From the NCBI RefSeq assembly GCF_000276665.1, contig NW_004955429.1, forward strand, positions 7,539,664 to 7,603,663: DNA of 64,000 bases, read 5' to 3'. A program made the position numbers and the translations under genes. Below, piece by piece: positions 11,771 through 22,055 of the stretch. The notes under the pieces were generated by a model. That model saw nothing but the letters and a program-made list of their open reading frames with translations, was not told where the DNA came from and did not search any database. Origin of the DNA: Chinchilla lanigera (Eukaryota > Chordata > Mammalia > Rodentia > Chinchillidae). Every line of letters starts with the position of its first letter. The first letter of the stretch is position 1.

Positions 11771-12191
11771 TAGATAAGCTTTTGGGGAGATGTTCCAGAT
11801 GGAAAACCATAACAGGGATTTTAAGTGAACCAAACCATAGGTTTCCATGGCATTTCTTATATGTGAAAAATGGTAAAATGCTTTTTTTACAGTGTGATTT
11901 TGAGGATTAAGCAAAATGGTTTGTCAAGTATGTAGTACAATGTCTAATACCTTTAGTCTTTAATAAATCATAGCTGCTATTACAGAGCAGGGAGGCACCA
12001 TGCCAGAGTCTCTAAACAGACTCTCCAATCCATGTGAAGCTCTCATTGTTAGCTAAGAAGCCATATTCTTCACCTGATTCTCCAACACTTCTAATATATT
12101 TATCTTAAAAGTTTCTTCTCCATAGAAGACCTGAATTAGTACTATATTTCTAGCTGTAACATAGATTTTTTTAAAGAATCTATGTAAAATT
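11771..12191. other. Unique intronic sequence, no feature recognised
   Basis: No recognisable repeat or coding content. Confidence 0.5.
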
Positions 12192-12275
12192 TTCAGGCTG
12201 GCCTTGAACTCATGGTGACCCTCCTGCCTCAGCCTCTTGAGTACTGGGATGACAGGCATGCATCAAGTCTGGCTA
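12192..12275 (-). mobile_element. B1 SINE fragment, minus orientation
   Basis: Carries caggctggccttgaactcatgg, ctcctgcctcagcctcttgagtactgggatgacaggcatgc in order, the reverse of the B1 5' half. The 3' portion with tail is lost or diverged. Confidence 0.85.
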
Positions 12276-12447
12276 GTTTTCTTATTAACAACAACAACAG
12301 TTGGTGTTTGCCTGATGGATGATGTCATTTCAGATGTGAGAGGGATGTTAGGAACAACTGTATTGACTTAATGAATTAGTTAGGGAGCAAGTATATGTAA
12401 AAAAAATCGAGGAATTGGTCACCTTCTCTCTTTTTGTCCTCCTTGAC

Positions 12448-12523
12448 CCCTGGGTTAGGGGTTAAACTCAGGGCTTCTGCGTGCCAGACAAGTGCCCTAC
12501 TACTGAGCTATATCCCAGCCCTT
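12448..12523 (-). mobile_element. Old ID-type SINE
   Basis: The minus strand reads gggctgggatatagctcagtag, then cacgcagaagccctgagtttaac. It is clearly tRNA-Ala/ID-like but diverged from the young subfamily. No target duplication found. Confidence 0.8.
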
Positions 12524-12689
12524 TGTTTCTCACTTCATCATCTATGACACTTTGAGATTAAGGACAAATTATTTTCACTTTCGTGACTATTTTGTGTTAG
12601 TTCTGCTGTTTCTGTATAGTTACTTGGTTCTTGGTTCCTCCTTATTTCTTTTCTTCATTGTGACATAGGGAAAGAAATTCCCAACCTGC

Positions 12690-13290
12690 TAGATGTCCGG
12701 TATGAGTTCATGTTCTCTAAAATTGAATAATGAATTTTTGGAACAACAGAGGTTAAGGGCAGAATGTATTTATTGGTGGAAAGAAAGCTTCTGTCCCAGA
12801 GAGAGAGGCAGAAGGGGTCCCAAGTGAGTTGCCAAGGAACCTGCTGTTTTAAGGGATTTTTATGAGCAAATCCATGATGTGAGGCCAGTCCAAGGTCGGA
12901 AAGGTGGGAAATTTTGAAGTGGGCATGAGGTAGGACAAAACTATGGCCTACCAATAAGATTATGAGAATAACTGCTCAGGTAAAATTGATTAAATCAGGA
13001 TCAAATGGGGAAGTGAGTCATGAAGGAAGCAGTCATGAATACAGAACAGGGGCTTTTCTTGTAGGGAGTTGGGTTAGTGGCTCTTCCTGGCTTTCTTAAA
13101 GTAACAGATACCTGTTTAGAATATCAATCCCTGATGTTTATCCTTAGGAAGCATGTGGATGCATTTGTTTCATCTTTTGTCTTGAGGCCTGGCCCACAAC
13201 AGAGGTGCCTGTCTACCCCACAGTTGTAAGGCATCTTGTCTTCTGCACTGGCTCCTTCGAGGGCCTAGCCCTATCTGACTGCCTATAACA
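12690..13290 (-). mobile_element. ERV-like LTR, minus orientation
   Basis: Read on the minus strand, the block begins tgttataggcagtcag at 13290 and has a TATA-like cataaaaatccc (about 12865) followed by ccaataaatacattc (polyadenylation signal, about 12765). The spacing fits an LTR U3-R-U5 layout. The 3' limit (left end) is uncertain and no target duplication was found. No gag/pol/env remnants adjoin it, so it is a solo LTR, broken or complete. Class not assigned. Confidence 0.55.
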
Positions 13291-14499
13291 TTTTATCTAA
13301 GTTAGTTACCTATAAAATTGGAGTTGGACAGTCATTTTTCTCTTGAATTATTAATTTTGTAACTAGAAACTACTCATTTTCTAATACTTTATAATTCCAA
13401 ATATGCATATAAGATTGTTCCCTGTTGCAATTTTTTATTTTGTCTTTCATACCTACTTGGTTTCTTCTGGTTGAACATAATTTCCATAATATTCAAGTCT
13501 GTGTTTGAATTAAACCATTTATATTTAAAAGCTATAATCATGTAATGAGAGTGGCTATTTCTAAAGGATTAATAATTAAGAGAACATCTGTCCAGAAATC
13601 CAAATTCACCTCTTATCTGAGTTATTAAATTCTATTTGTGAAATTGTTGGTGAAAACAGGAATTAAGTGTCTGTATCTTAGGCAACTACTTTATTAATGT
13701 AGGCATAATTTTTGCTTTGGTCAGTATTTCCATACTATGATTTTGGCAGTGGTACCCCACAACCTGATCTTCATTAATTTAAAACTTCTGTTATTGTTAC
13801 CTTGAGAAGAAATATCTGAACAGCATTTCTGATAAAGTGATTGGTTCATCATTTTTATTACAGTATTTCTGTGGCATCACAGGATCTATTACAAATAATG
13901 AATTAGCTAAAATTTTAAGCCATGCAAGTCTCCTGACATCCTGTATTAAGAAATATTCAGTTGGTTCCAGTTTCATCTCTGCGCCATTATAGGACATAGT
14001 TCACAGTTTGTGCTCATTTGGATGTTTTTCATGTTGGCAACTTTTTTCATTGTCGGGTAAATGGAAAGACAATACCTGGGAAGTTGCTGGAGTGGGTGGC
14101 TTACAGAGGGACATCTGCTCCTGCTTAGCTGTGTGACTTCCGTGAACTTCCTTTCTCTACACAGTGGGTCAGAATGCACAGCTGCCAGGATTTATCTGAA
14201 GAGAGAGTATTTGCAAAACATATTTTAATTTTTATTTCTTGTTTTTATTTACATTCTGCTTTAATCCAAAGAGGACCAAGGATGCTCTCATCTGGGGATG
14301 GCACAGTGCCTGTCCTGTATTTCCTCGAGTGAGTAGGCTGTGCCTATGGGAAGCCAGTGTTGAGTACTTCTTACCCATCACCCACCTGGCTTCCGGTCCT
14401 GGCTGTGCTCCCGTCAACCCGAAAGTGCTCAGTACAGGGCTTGGAGACAGTCAGTGGATGTCAGGCACCATTGTCATCATTAATCCTCAGAAAAGCACC
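13291..14499. other. Unique intronic sequence, no feature recognised
   Basis: A+T-rich. Nothing recognised. Confidence 0.5.
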
Positions 14500-14672
14500 T
14501 TCATTATTCTACTGCAATTATGCTTACTTTGTACATCAAAAAAACTGAGGCTTAAGGAGATTGGAGAAGTTTTCCTAAGGTCACACAGCTAGTAAGAAAT
14601 GAACCCAGGGCTCGGGATGAATTTCTCTAATTCCCGAGCCTGTGCTGTTACCTACTAAGCTATACTTGAGTG
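14500..14672 (-). mobile_element. MIR SINE, minus orientation, with terminal hairpin
   Basis: Words in order: aaaactgaggcttaaggag, cctaaggtcacacagctagtaag, gaacccaggg, cctgtgctgttacctac. These are the reverse of the MIR core. A perfect 9-bp inverted repeat ggctcggga/tcccgagcc (14609-14617 and 14632-14640) lies within it. Confidence 0.9.
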
Positions 14673-15543
14673 TCCTTGGGGTAATTACCTTAGCGGGTTG
14701 AGAAATTAATTAAAGTATGCTTTATTATGTAGTAGAGAATTTGTTTAGAGTAAAATGTAGATTTCATTTTTTTTAAAAGTAAAACAAGCCCAAATCTGAT
14801 AAAGTTGGGTTGTGAGTATATATGGAAACTTGACAAATCTGTAAATATCTCTAAGTACCTCTGCAAATTCGATGAAAGGCTAATTTAACACTAAAAATCT
14901 ATGGAGATTATTTTTAATGCTTCTTAATTATGTTGAGAAGGTAATTATAATTTTAATTTTATTTAATTAACCATAAATTTACAAATCATGAGATTAATTT
15001 ATAAAAAAGCAAATTTACTATTGAGTTCATTTTTTAACTTAACATGTGTTAAAATTAACTTCACCTTCAAAAAAGGCCTTCATCAGATTTTCTTCATCAC
15101 GTTCACTTCTCATCTAGCACTGTGAGATTAACCACTTTTCTGCATTTTGGATTTAGACATGCAGAAGTGGATAGTAACCAAGCATGAAGTAGTTAACCCT
15201 TTACTGTATGCTTATCACCAAGGAAAGCCGAAAGAGGCAAAGAGAAGCATAAGGTCCGCTTTGTCCAGTAGCTTAGAATTGTCTGACCTGTACAAGATGG
15301 TATGCAGTTGAGCACTACATTCTGCAGATGAAACTAAGACTTGTGCATGCACTTTTAAAATACTGTGACCCTCATAGTCGCAGTATTTGGGGGAAAATGT
15401 GATGAATCCATCATACCGTAGAAGATGGTGAGATCCATTCTTGAGCAGAGTAACATAAATCAGCAATAAATGTGCCTGCAGACTTTAGGTTCCCATTAAA
15501 CATCTTCTAACAAGCAATGTTTGGGCTAACTACTGTTCCCCTT
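14673..15543. other. Unique A+T-rich intron, no feature recognised
   Basis: Very A+T-rich between 14690 and 15060 (many ttaatt and ttaaaa words). No repeat family or coding signal. Confidence 0.5.
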
Positions 15544-15561
15544 CTGCCCTGGATGTCTCTT

Positions 15562-15661
15562 TTTTTTTTTTTTTTTGGTTTTTCTCCGGTACCGGGAACC
15601 GAACTCACGACCTTGCGCTTGCCAGGAAGGCGCTTTTGCCGCTGAGCTAAATCCCCAGCTC
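15562..15661 (-). mobile_element. Young ID SINE with target duplication
   Basis: The reversed tail ggtttttctccggtaccggg, then gaaccgaactcacgaccttg and gctgagctaaatccccagc show almost no CpG decay. A 17-bp target duplication ctgccctggatgtctct lies at 15544-15560 and 15662-15678. Belongs to the young ccggtaccgg subfamily. Confidence 0.96.
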
Positions 15662-15734
15662 CTGCCCTGGATGTCTCTTAACTGCTCTGGCCCCTTGGGA
15701 TAGACTGTGTGAATCCCCTTGAATGTCTCTTCCT

Positions 15735-15990
15735 CTTCCTTTTTTTTGCTAATGATGTTTTTTCAATTTTTACTTTAATTAGTACATGTTTGGAGTAAAT
15801 AATGATTACATTCATCCTGGGGAGTGGTTTATGTATGTAATACATCTCAGTTGCTTTTCATGCCCTTCCTCTCCCCTCCTCTCTCCCCTCTCCCTCCATT
15901 TCTTGGTCAGCCTTTCCATTTGCAAATGATCTGTCTCCCTACTTCCACATTCATCTGTTATTTTGTTCTTTAATCTGTGTTTGGAATCCC
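15735..15990 (-). mobile_element. L1 3' untranslated-region fragment, minus orientation
   Basis: Contains the pyrimidine-rich run with ccctcc repeats followed by gatctgtctccctacttcc and ttttgttctttaatctg. The same words occur in the L1 tails at 22056, 44936 and 45985. It is only the 3' end, severely 5'-truncated. Confidence 0.75.
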
Positions 15991-16349
15991 TTTTACAGCA
16001 CCCTTTCACACTCATTTATTTTTTCCCTTTTTGGTTTAAGTCTTTGTTGATGTAATTAGACAGCTTCATTGCAAACGGAAAAAAAAACTTGGAGTGACTG
16101 ATTTAACTTTCTGCAGATGGATATCCAATGGCTAGATCCCTTGCCGTTGGCTGATTAGAAAATCAACTGAATTCTTGGCTATCACATTGTTTGTCTCTTC
16201 TGTCACTCATGAGTTCTGTTTAATCTCTTGGTAAAAGATAAATATGTGCACTTATGCATTGTACAGATAACGTACTACAAATACATGCGCACACTTGCCC
16301 ATAGTCACATGCACATGCACCCACATATCCATACATAAAATGTCAATAC
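15991..16349. other. Unique intronic sequence, no feature recognised
   Basis: Short unique stretch leading into a ca-rich repeat. Confidence 0.5.
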
Positions 16350-16410
16350 ACACACGCACACACACACATACACACACATACATGCACGCACGCACACACA
16401 CACATACATA
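16350..16410. repeat. Imperfect (CA)n/(ACGC)n/(CATA)n microsatellite
   Basis: Alternating purine-pyrimidine sequence composed of ca, cgca and cata units. Confidence 0.9.
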
Positions 16411-16939
16411 GAAGATCAAAATTGTATATATTCAGTATTTGAAATAAATAACATTTTAAATTACTTTGAAGAAAAATATGGCAAGCCCATTTGTTCATTT
16501 TATGAATTTCTGGCATTTGAATTTAAGGATGCCTTCATTTAGTCTTGAAGGGAGAGACTGGAAAAAGAGACTGTGTTACCGCCCAGGTATTATACACTCT
16601 TCCTGAACTCAGGTTGGCATCTCTTAGTTTTGTCTTTTTTCTCCTTTGCCCTTCCTGTCCCTTTAATAGGAAGCCAGGGTCCTGAATGTGTGTTGCGGGC
16701 AGGAACTATCCTTGACTTCTGGGGCCCCGGGACTGTTTCCAAGAGAGGACAACTGGAGAAGTTCCCACAGGGCCTGCTCCCTGGGCTCCTGGCTTTTGTC
16801 CTGACCCTTCTGGTGGGTTTGTAATGGGCAGCCAGAGAGAGGCTGTTAGAACTCAAGTGAGCACATGACAGCTCTGGGGACGCTATTGCAGTGGCTTCGT
16901 GTCCCACACAACCACTGTCTTGCACTGTTTTCTCTTAGT
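16411..16939. other. Unique intronic sequence, no feature recognised
   Basis: A short frame at 16573-16824 has no family resemblance and was not accepted as coding. Confidence 0.5.
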
Positions 16940-17145
16940 ACTTGTCAGTAACGTGCCATTTTCTTGACTAGCTCGAACTTGTCTTTTCTACCCCTTATAC
17001 TGTAGTATAAGATCCGTGAGAGCAGGAATTGTTGACTGTTCCTTTTGTTGCCCTGTTCCCACACATGGAGTGTGCCTGATATATACTGTACTAGGCGCTC
17101 AATGAGAATTTTCTCAATGAACAAAAGATTGAACAAATGAACATT
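16940..17145 (+). mobile_element. L2 LINE 3' end
   Basis: Has the L2 tail order: taagatccgtgagagcagg, ttgccctgttcc, gtgtgcctgatatatactg, taggcgctcaatgag, ending with gaacaaatgaac. This is the classic gcaggga ... gcctggcacatagtaggcgctcaataaa ending, diverged. Confidence 0.85.
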
Positions 17146-17259
17146 TAAAGGGAAGAGTCTAGAGATGGTATTCTTACATGACTGCCATTGTTATCTGTGG
17201 AATCACCATGAAACACTTTTAAAGAGAAACAGAATAGATGAGAGACCAGAGATGATAAT

Positions 17260-17933
17260 TGTTGTAGTCAGGGTTTGTAAGGGAAAGGAATTAATACAAA
17301 ATGCAGAATTTATAGGATTATCTTATAATATTCACCCAAAGGGTCAAATGCAAAAAGAGTGCAGGAAATCTATCCACACACTAGAGACCTAAAGCATCTA
17401 GCTGAGGGCCTGGATCCCACGACAGTGTCCTGCATGAGTCCAGCTGAAGACCTGGAGCCCGTGGCAATGTCCTCCATGAGTCCAAAAGGAGGCCTAGGAG
17501 GCCTCCAAAAGAGACCTACAGACTCGTGCAAGTCTGTATCAAGGATCTGCACTGGGAAGGCCCAGTGGTCAGTGGTGGAAGCTAGAAAGTCTGTGCCAGC
17601 GGGACGAAGGATCTGTGCCAGCAGGCTGAGAGATCTGCACTGGAGCCAGGAAGCGATGCTCAAAGTAAAGACCAGAGCTCCCTGCAAAGAACCACAGCCA
17701 TCCTCAGCAACAACGAGGTCCTGAGCTCCTCTGAGGATGAGAACAGCTGAGTTCATATCAGGAAGGCCCCCATGACAAGCTTCTCCAGGAGAACTCACAG
17801 TGCACCCTCTTCGCCGCCAGTTCTCTGTTGATGCTGTTAGCGACAATCCTCAGGTGGGCCTCCCACACCCAGCACCACGCTGACTCAGTCAGCTGGGTGT
17901 TACAAGTTGACCACCAGTTGTCAATCCACCACA
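17260..17933. mobile_element. Complete solo LTR with 5-bp target duplication
   Basis: The block begins tgttgtagtcaggg and ends atccaccaca, so it has TG...CA ends, and is flanked on both sides by ataat (17255-17259 and 17934-17938). A 5-bp duplication fits ERVL/MaLR-type integration. The 674-bp length fits a solo LTR. It contains two 42-bp tandem units and a cluster of related ggatctgcactgg / ggatctgtgccag words at about 17540-17645. Orientation is unresolved; the tataa-like ctataaattc is at the left end, on the minus strand. Frames crossing it on both strands are accidental. Confidence 0.7.
17402..17485. repeat. Two-copy 42-bp tandem repeat inside the solo LTR
   Basis: Copy 1 (17402-17443) and copy 2 (17444-17485) share 33 of 42 bases, including gtcct and catgagtcca. 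Enhancer-like repeats within U3 are common in LTRs, but function here is not shown. Confidence 0.8.
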
Positions 17934-19879
17934 ATAATTTTATGTCTAATGCTGAACACAGGGAAGAAAAGGCACTTTTTCTGGGGAAAAAGCAGGGGTT
18001 TCTGAGAGGAAAGGTTGAGTAAGGGAATTTTGTAGAGCATGATTGCTGGTAATTTCTTCCCTGTATGATCTAGGACTATGGTTGTAGATGTGTCTCCTGG
18101 CCCTTCCTCTACCAGATGCTCCACGTCATGGAGCCATTTTCCGGTTCTCGAGTGTGACGTTCCTCTCTGATCTCTAGTTGTGGCCAGCGGACCCTCCCTC
18201 TCTGCCTCTGTTCCTCTTCTTTCTCTCTGTCCCCCTTTCCCTTTTGTAAACATTTTGTCAAGCAACTCCTGCGAGCTTAGGCAACAAGTGGATGGGACTG
18301 TGAAAGAGCTGACTCAGGGCCCCACGGTAGGTAGTAAAGAAACCCTGATGCTCCAGTTGGTGTGGAAGTGTAGGGAGCTTGGCCATGTGCCCTGCCATCA
18401 AAGAAGAATAAATAGCTTTTCAAAAGCTGCAAGCCATCTGCAGAGTTGATCGCACACTTCCCTAAAACGAGTCACTTACCTAGGCAAGTCAAAATCAAGT
18501 GACTCTTATGTGTCTTATGAATGTGGAAAGAGGATCGTTAAATGGAAATTAACTCCAAACCTGTGATTCTACAATTTAATGTGTTTTCTTTTTTGGATAT
18601 TTCTATGTGCATTGCTATTAAAAAATAACAGAAAGAATATGTGATTGTGCTTTCTGTGACGCTGGTGTTAGGGTGTTAGGATTTGGCGGAATGACTTTTC
18701 TTCTTACGCTTCTTTGCCTGTTGCCAACCCAGTCTTGTCATCTTTCTTACTTTTATTATTTTACCACTCTGTACCCTGGTGCGTACTCCCAGCAAAGCTA
18801 AATGGCTTCCCCGCTTAGTTAGGCATAAAACACCGAGAACGCACCAGTGTGGGTGTCTGTCTTCACACATGCTGGGAGATTGAGGGTTAGAAGGGTAAAC
18901 GCACTCAGCTTTTTATCTGGAACAAAAATATTGCAATTTTTGGATCTTTTATGTATGAGAATAATGTAAGAGGTGAAGTATTTTTATAAATTTCAATGGA
19001 AGTATGGGGAGAAAATTAGATAAAGTGATAAGAATTCTCTAGATCTTTGTGTTTGTTGTCGTTTGAGATTTTTGCTTTCTTTCTTTCAAGCTCATCTGGT
19101 AGAAGAAAATCTTGTAGTAGTTTTGGGATAATGATGCTTGGGAGAATGGAATATTTAAATACAGATGTGTCCCAACAAAAATATTCATTCCTTGCTCAAC
19201 TACGTGAACTTTACACATACAAACAGTACCTACTTATAGAATCCTATTTGTATAATAAGCTTCTGTAATTTCAATGTTAATGTGAGGCTTGTAATTCTGA
19301 ATGTAAAATGGGAAGTACATGGACTATCAAAACGTTTGCATATTTCCTGATTTTAGGTTTGCAATAAGAACAAAGCCATGTGACTGTTTTCCAAGCAGAA
19401 TATTTAGCTGGTGTGACAGTGATTGTAGTTACGCTAAACAAGCAGTGGGACCTGGTGAAATTATCAATGGCTCTTCCAGCTCAGGAGACAGTGAAATTCA
19501 GTCTCCCTGGTTGTAGTTAGAAAAGAAAGGTATTTAAACAGCGAACAACATGTCTTAGGTACCTCAGCACACAGAATACCAAGGGGACATGGGAGAAACT
19601 TTTGACACCTGAGGTATGGCCTGCTTTATAAATATTCCCACCAGCATTTATGGCCTTGACATAATGCAGTGCGGCATTATGCAGTCAAGTCCGTATGTCG
19701 TGGCTGCACCACGGCATGAAACCTTCACGGCAGGGGGTTGTTGTTTGCGTGTCCCTCCTCCATAGGGCAGTTCAGGCTCCAAAGGATGCTTTTTCACTGG
19801 CAGGACTCACCCAGGAGAAGATGATTTACCTTTACTTTTCCACTATCTTCTTTAATAGTAGCACTCATGATGGTGGTAC
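17934..19879. other. Unique intronic sequence, no feature recognised
   Basis: About 1.9 kb with no recognised repeat, RNA gene or coding exon. A pyrimidine-rich stretch (ctctct) occurs at about 18196-18245. Confidence 0.5.
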
Positions 19880-20110
19880 TAATTTTTATCCAGCATTACT
19901 TGTTGCTGTCAGCCACATACATGCACTGAGTCATTTGATCCTATCCCTACATCCAATTAAATTTCGGTTGCTATCGCCATTTGACAGCCAGGACCACTGA
20001 GGCACAGAGCGGTAGGTAAGTTGCCAAAGCTCCCACAGCAGGTAGAGTTGCTGAGCTGCAAGCCAGGTGGGCTGGCGGGGCCCTGCTGTCTGTGAGGGTG
20101 CTTTCTGCTG
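19880..20110 (-). mobile_element. MIR SINE about 100 bp upstream of the NEBL exon
   Basis: Core words ccatttgacagccaggaccactgaggcacagag and gttgccaaagctcccacagc are reversed MIR. The element ends about 100 bases before the exon acceptor, inside the branch-point-side intron. Confidence 0.85.
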
Positions 20111-20211
20111 GGAGCTGTTGGCAGGAATTGTGGCCCCTGCCTGTCCTGAGTGGGATTTGTGATTCCTGTGTTTCCTTTTCTTTTCCATTTTCTTTTCCTC
20201 CTCCTTGTTAG

Positions 20212-20319
20212 GTGAAGTACAAAAGAGATTTTGAAGAAAGCAAAGGGAGAGGCTTCAGCATTGTTACCGACACTCCTGAACTGCAGAGGCTGAAGAGGAC
20301 GCAGGAACAAATCAGCAAT
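20212..20319 (+). CDS. NEBL: NEBL internal exon: LASP-type nebulin module (LIM-nebulette isoform)
   Basis: The exon spans 108 bases, or 36 codons, and starts and ends in phase 0. The acceptor is ctccttgttag before 20212 and the donor is gtaggt at 20320. The translation begins [15 protein letters not shown] and ends [10 protein letters not shown]. It shows the nebulin-family pattern of a YK pair, an FE-x-x-KG-GF core, and a TPE-x-x-R-x-K segment near the C-terminal end. I recognise it as the module that follows the LIM domain in LASP2/LIM-nebulette, an actin-binding protein of focal adhesions and Z-discs. The LASP1 paralogue is similar, but the [19 protein letters not shown] wording fits NEBL better from memory. 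Canonical cardiac nebulette, as I recall it, has a different module before the shared C-terminal one, so this exon is probably isoform-specific. The frame is intact and no odd residues are seen. The large flanking introns fit the very long NEBL locus. The alternative is LASP1, less likely. Confidence 0.9.
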
Positions 20320-22055
20320 GTAGGTGCCGTTTCCTTGGTGACGTGGTCACCCGCTGCTGTGTGTTCCTGGGTGGGAGCATGAGGTTGGGCGACTTGCTGT
20401 GAAATGGAAGATACTCAGAGTCCTTCCCCTATGCTGGGTTCATCAGTTACCCGGAGGCTTAAGTTATTCTAAATTACAGTGTCTGCTTGTTTTGAATGGT
20501 TCTCCCCTTTAAGTTTTTGCAAAATAAGATTTTTAGAATTAAGTTAAAAAAACTGATAGTTTTTTTTGCAGTAAATAACATAAAATATAAATATATGAAG
20601 TTTAGAAATCTTAAAAATATCTCATAGTGCCTAGTTACGTATATATGCAGTTTAATACTTTAAATATGCATGTTGAATCATCTCGTGTTTGAAATAAACA
20701 TCTATACCTATAGTTACTTTGGCCTTGAAATCCATGTCTTGCACAGTAATGTATTTCCCTTTTAAAAGAAAATTGGAACTAGCAGAAGTTAAAAATATAC
20801 TAGGTTGCAGTGTAGTACCTATCAAAGATAGGTAAACAGGTCATTCTTAATTTTTGTAACACGTGATTATGTTACTTCCAAAATATTGTGTGAAGTGTGT
20901 CAACATGTATTTTCCCACAACAATGAGCTCAGTGTTAGGTAGCCAAGAGGAAATATGAATGAAAAGCAATAGCTATGTGATATAAAATTATGAGCAAACA
21001 TGCAACACTCATTATTCATGATAAGTGTATTTTGTGTGTCACTTACATGGGCGCTAACATTTGTTGATGTGAAGTTGTAGGATGTAGCCTTGATTTTTAG
21101 GAGATGTTTACTTAGTGGATGGGTTTATACTCCTGATATTTGGCTGTTATCATGAGACACGTTTGCATACAGGTGTGTATCCAGACACATAAAATTTTCA
21201 GACAAAATTGTTCAACAATTTGAGAAAAAAGTTTCCTTGTCAGAAGTTCAAAAACTGGCATATTTGATGTTTAGAAAACTTATATGTGGAATAGAAGGAG
21301 GCAAAATGCACATTTCTTTTTTCTTTTCACCCTGTTGCCTAAGCTTTATCTATTATTCTTTAAGTGTGTATTTTATATTAGGAAGAACGTTTTCCTTCGA
21401 AGAGAAAGAGTTGAATTTAATAGATTTGTGGAGTTGTCTCTTTTTCTGCCACTTTCTAACAACTCCCTTATCGTGAACTGGGACAGTTGTCCCCATTTTC
21501 TTCCTCTTTATCCTTTCCTCAAAATCAAACGCCTTTTTTTTTTTCTTTTAAAAATGCGAATTAGAGATGTGTTCTACTAGCAATTACACTCAGTAACAGT
21601 TCCTTCTTTGAATCACTTTCGAGTATACTAAAAAAATAAAAATAATGCTGCCCAAACAAAGGTCTACCACAAATCTTCAGCTATCACAGAAATTTATTTC
21701 AAAAAGAAGTAAACTTTTCTACATAAGACTTCCACATGACAGCTACCCTGAGGACTACAGCTGATTCAAAGGTAAGCCTTTTAATTTATATCCAAATTAA
21801 GTCAACATTCATATTTAATTAGAAAAGGACTGATCATTTCACCACCCTTTATCATTATCAGGAATGTACATTTTGTTTGATACCAGAGGTCCTTTGCAGA
21901 TCCATTCTTAATATGCAAAATCATCTTACAACACAGGTATGTATTAATTTATCTCTATCATACACATAACAGTGTATACCAAATACCATTAGATTAAGCT
22001 TGCAATTTAGATAGTGCTAAATTTTAAAAACATAAAATTAAAACATTTTAGTGTA
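20320..22055. other. Unique A+T-rich intron 3' of the exon
   Basis: No repeat family or second exon recognised in 1.7 kb. Pyrimidine-rich stretch at about 21300-21560. Confidence 0.55.

Larger units (their letters stand above)
1..20211 (+). other. NEBL: NEBL intron upstream of the nebulin-module exon (partial)
   Basis: Everything before the exon at 20212 reads as intron of the same + strand gene. No splice-flanked open segment matching LIM or nebulin modules was found. The intron ends in a pyrimidine-rich tract (about 20170-20209, mostly t and c) followed by ag at 20210-20211. The upstream exon of a LASP-type transcript, which would encode the end of the LIM domain and the first partial nebulin module, must lie outside the window. 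Assignment as intron is inference from the single exon. Confidence 0.8.

Noticed and set aside
14609..14640. Perfect 9-bp stem with 14-base loop as a terminator or RNA structure
   Set aside because: It lies inside a MIR SINE and is explained by its sequence. No pol III or bacterial context.
17359..17846. Overlapping plus (121-codon) and minus (158-codon) frames
   Set aside because: Both fall within the solo LTR and its 42-bp repeats, and neither resembles a protein family.
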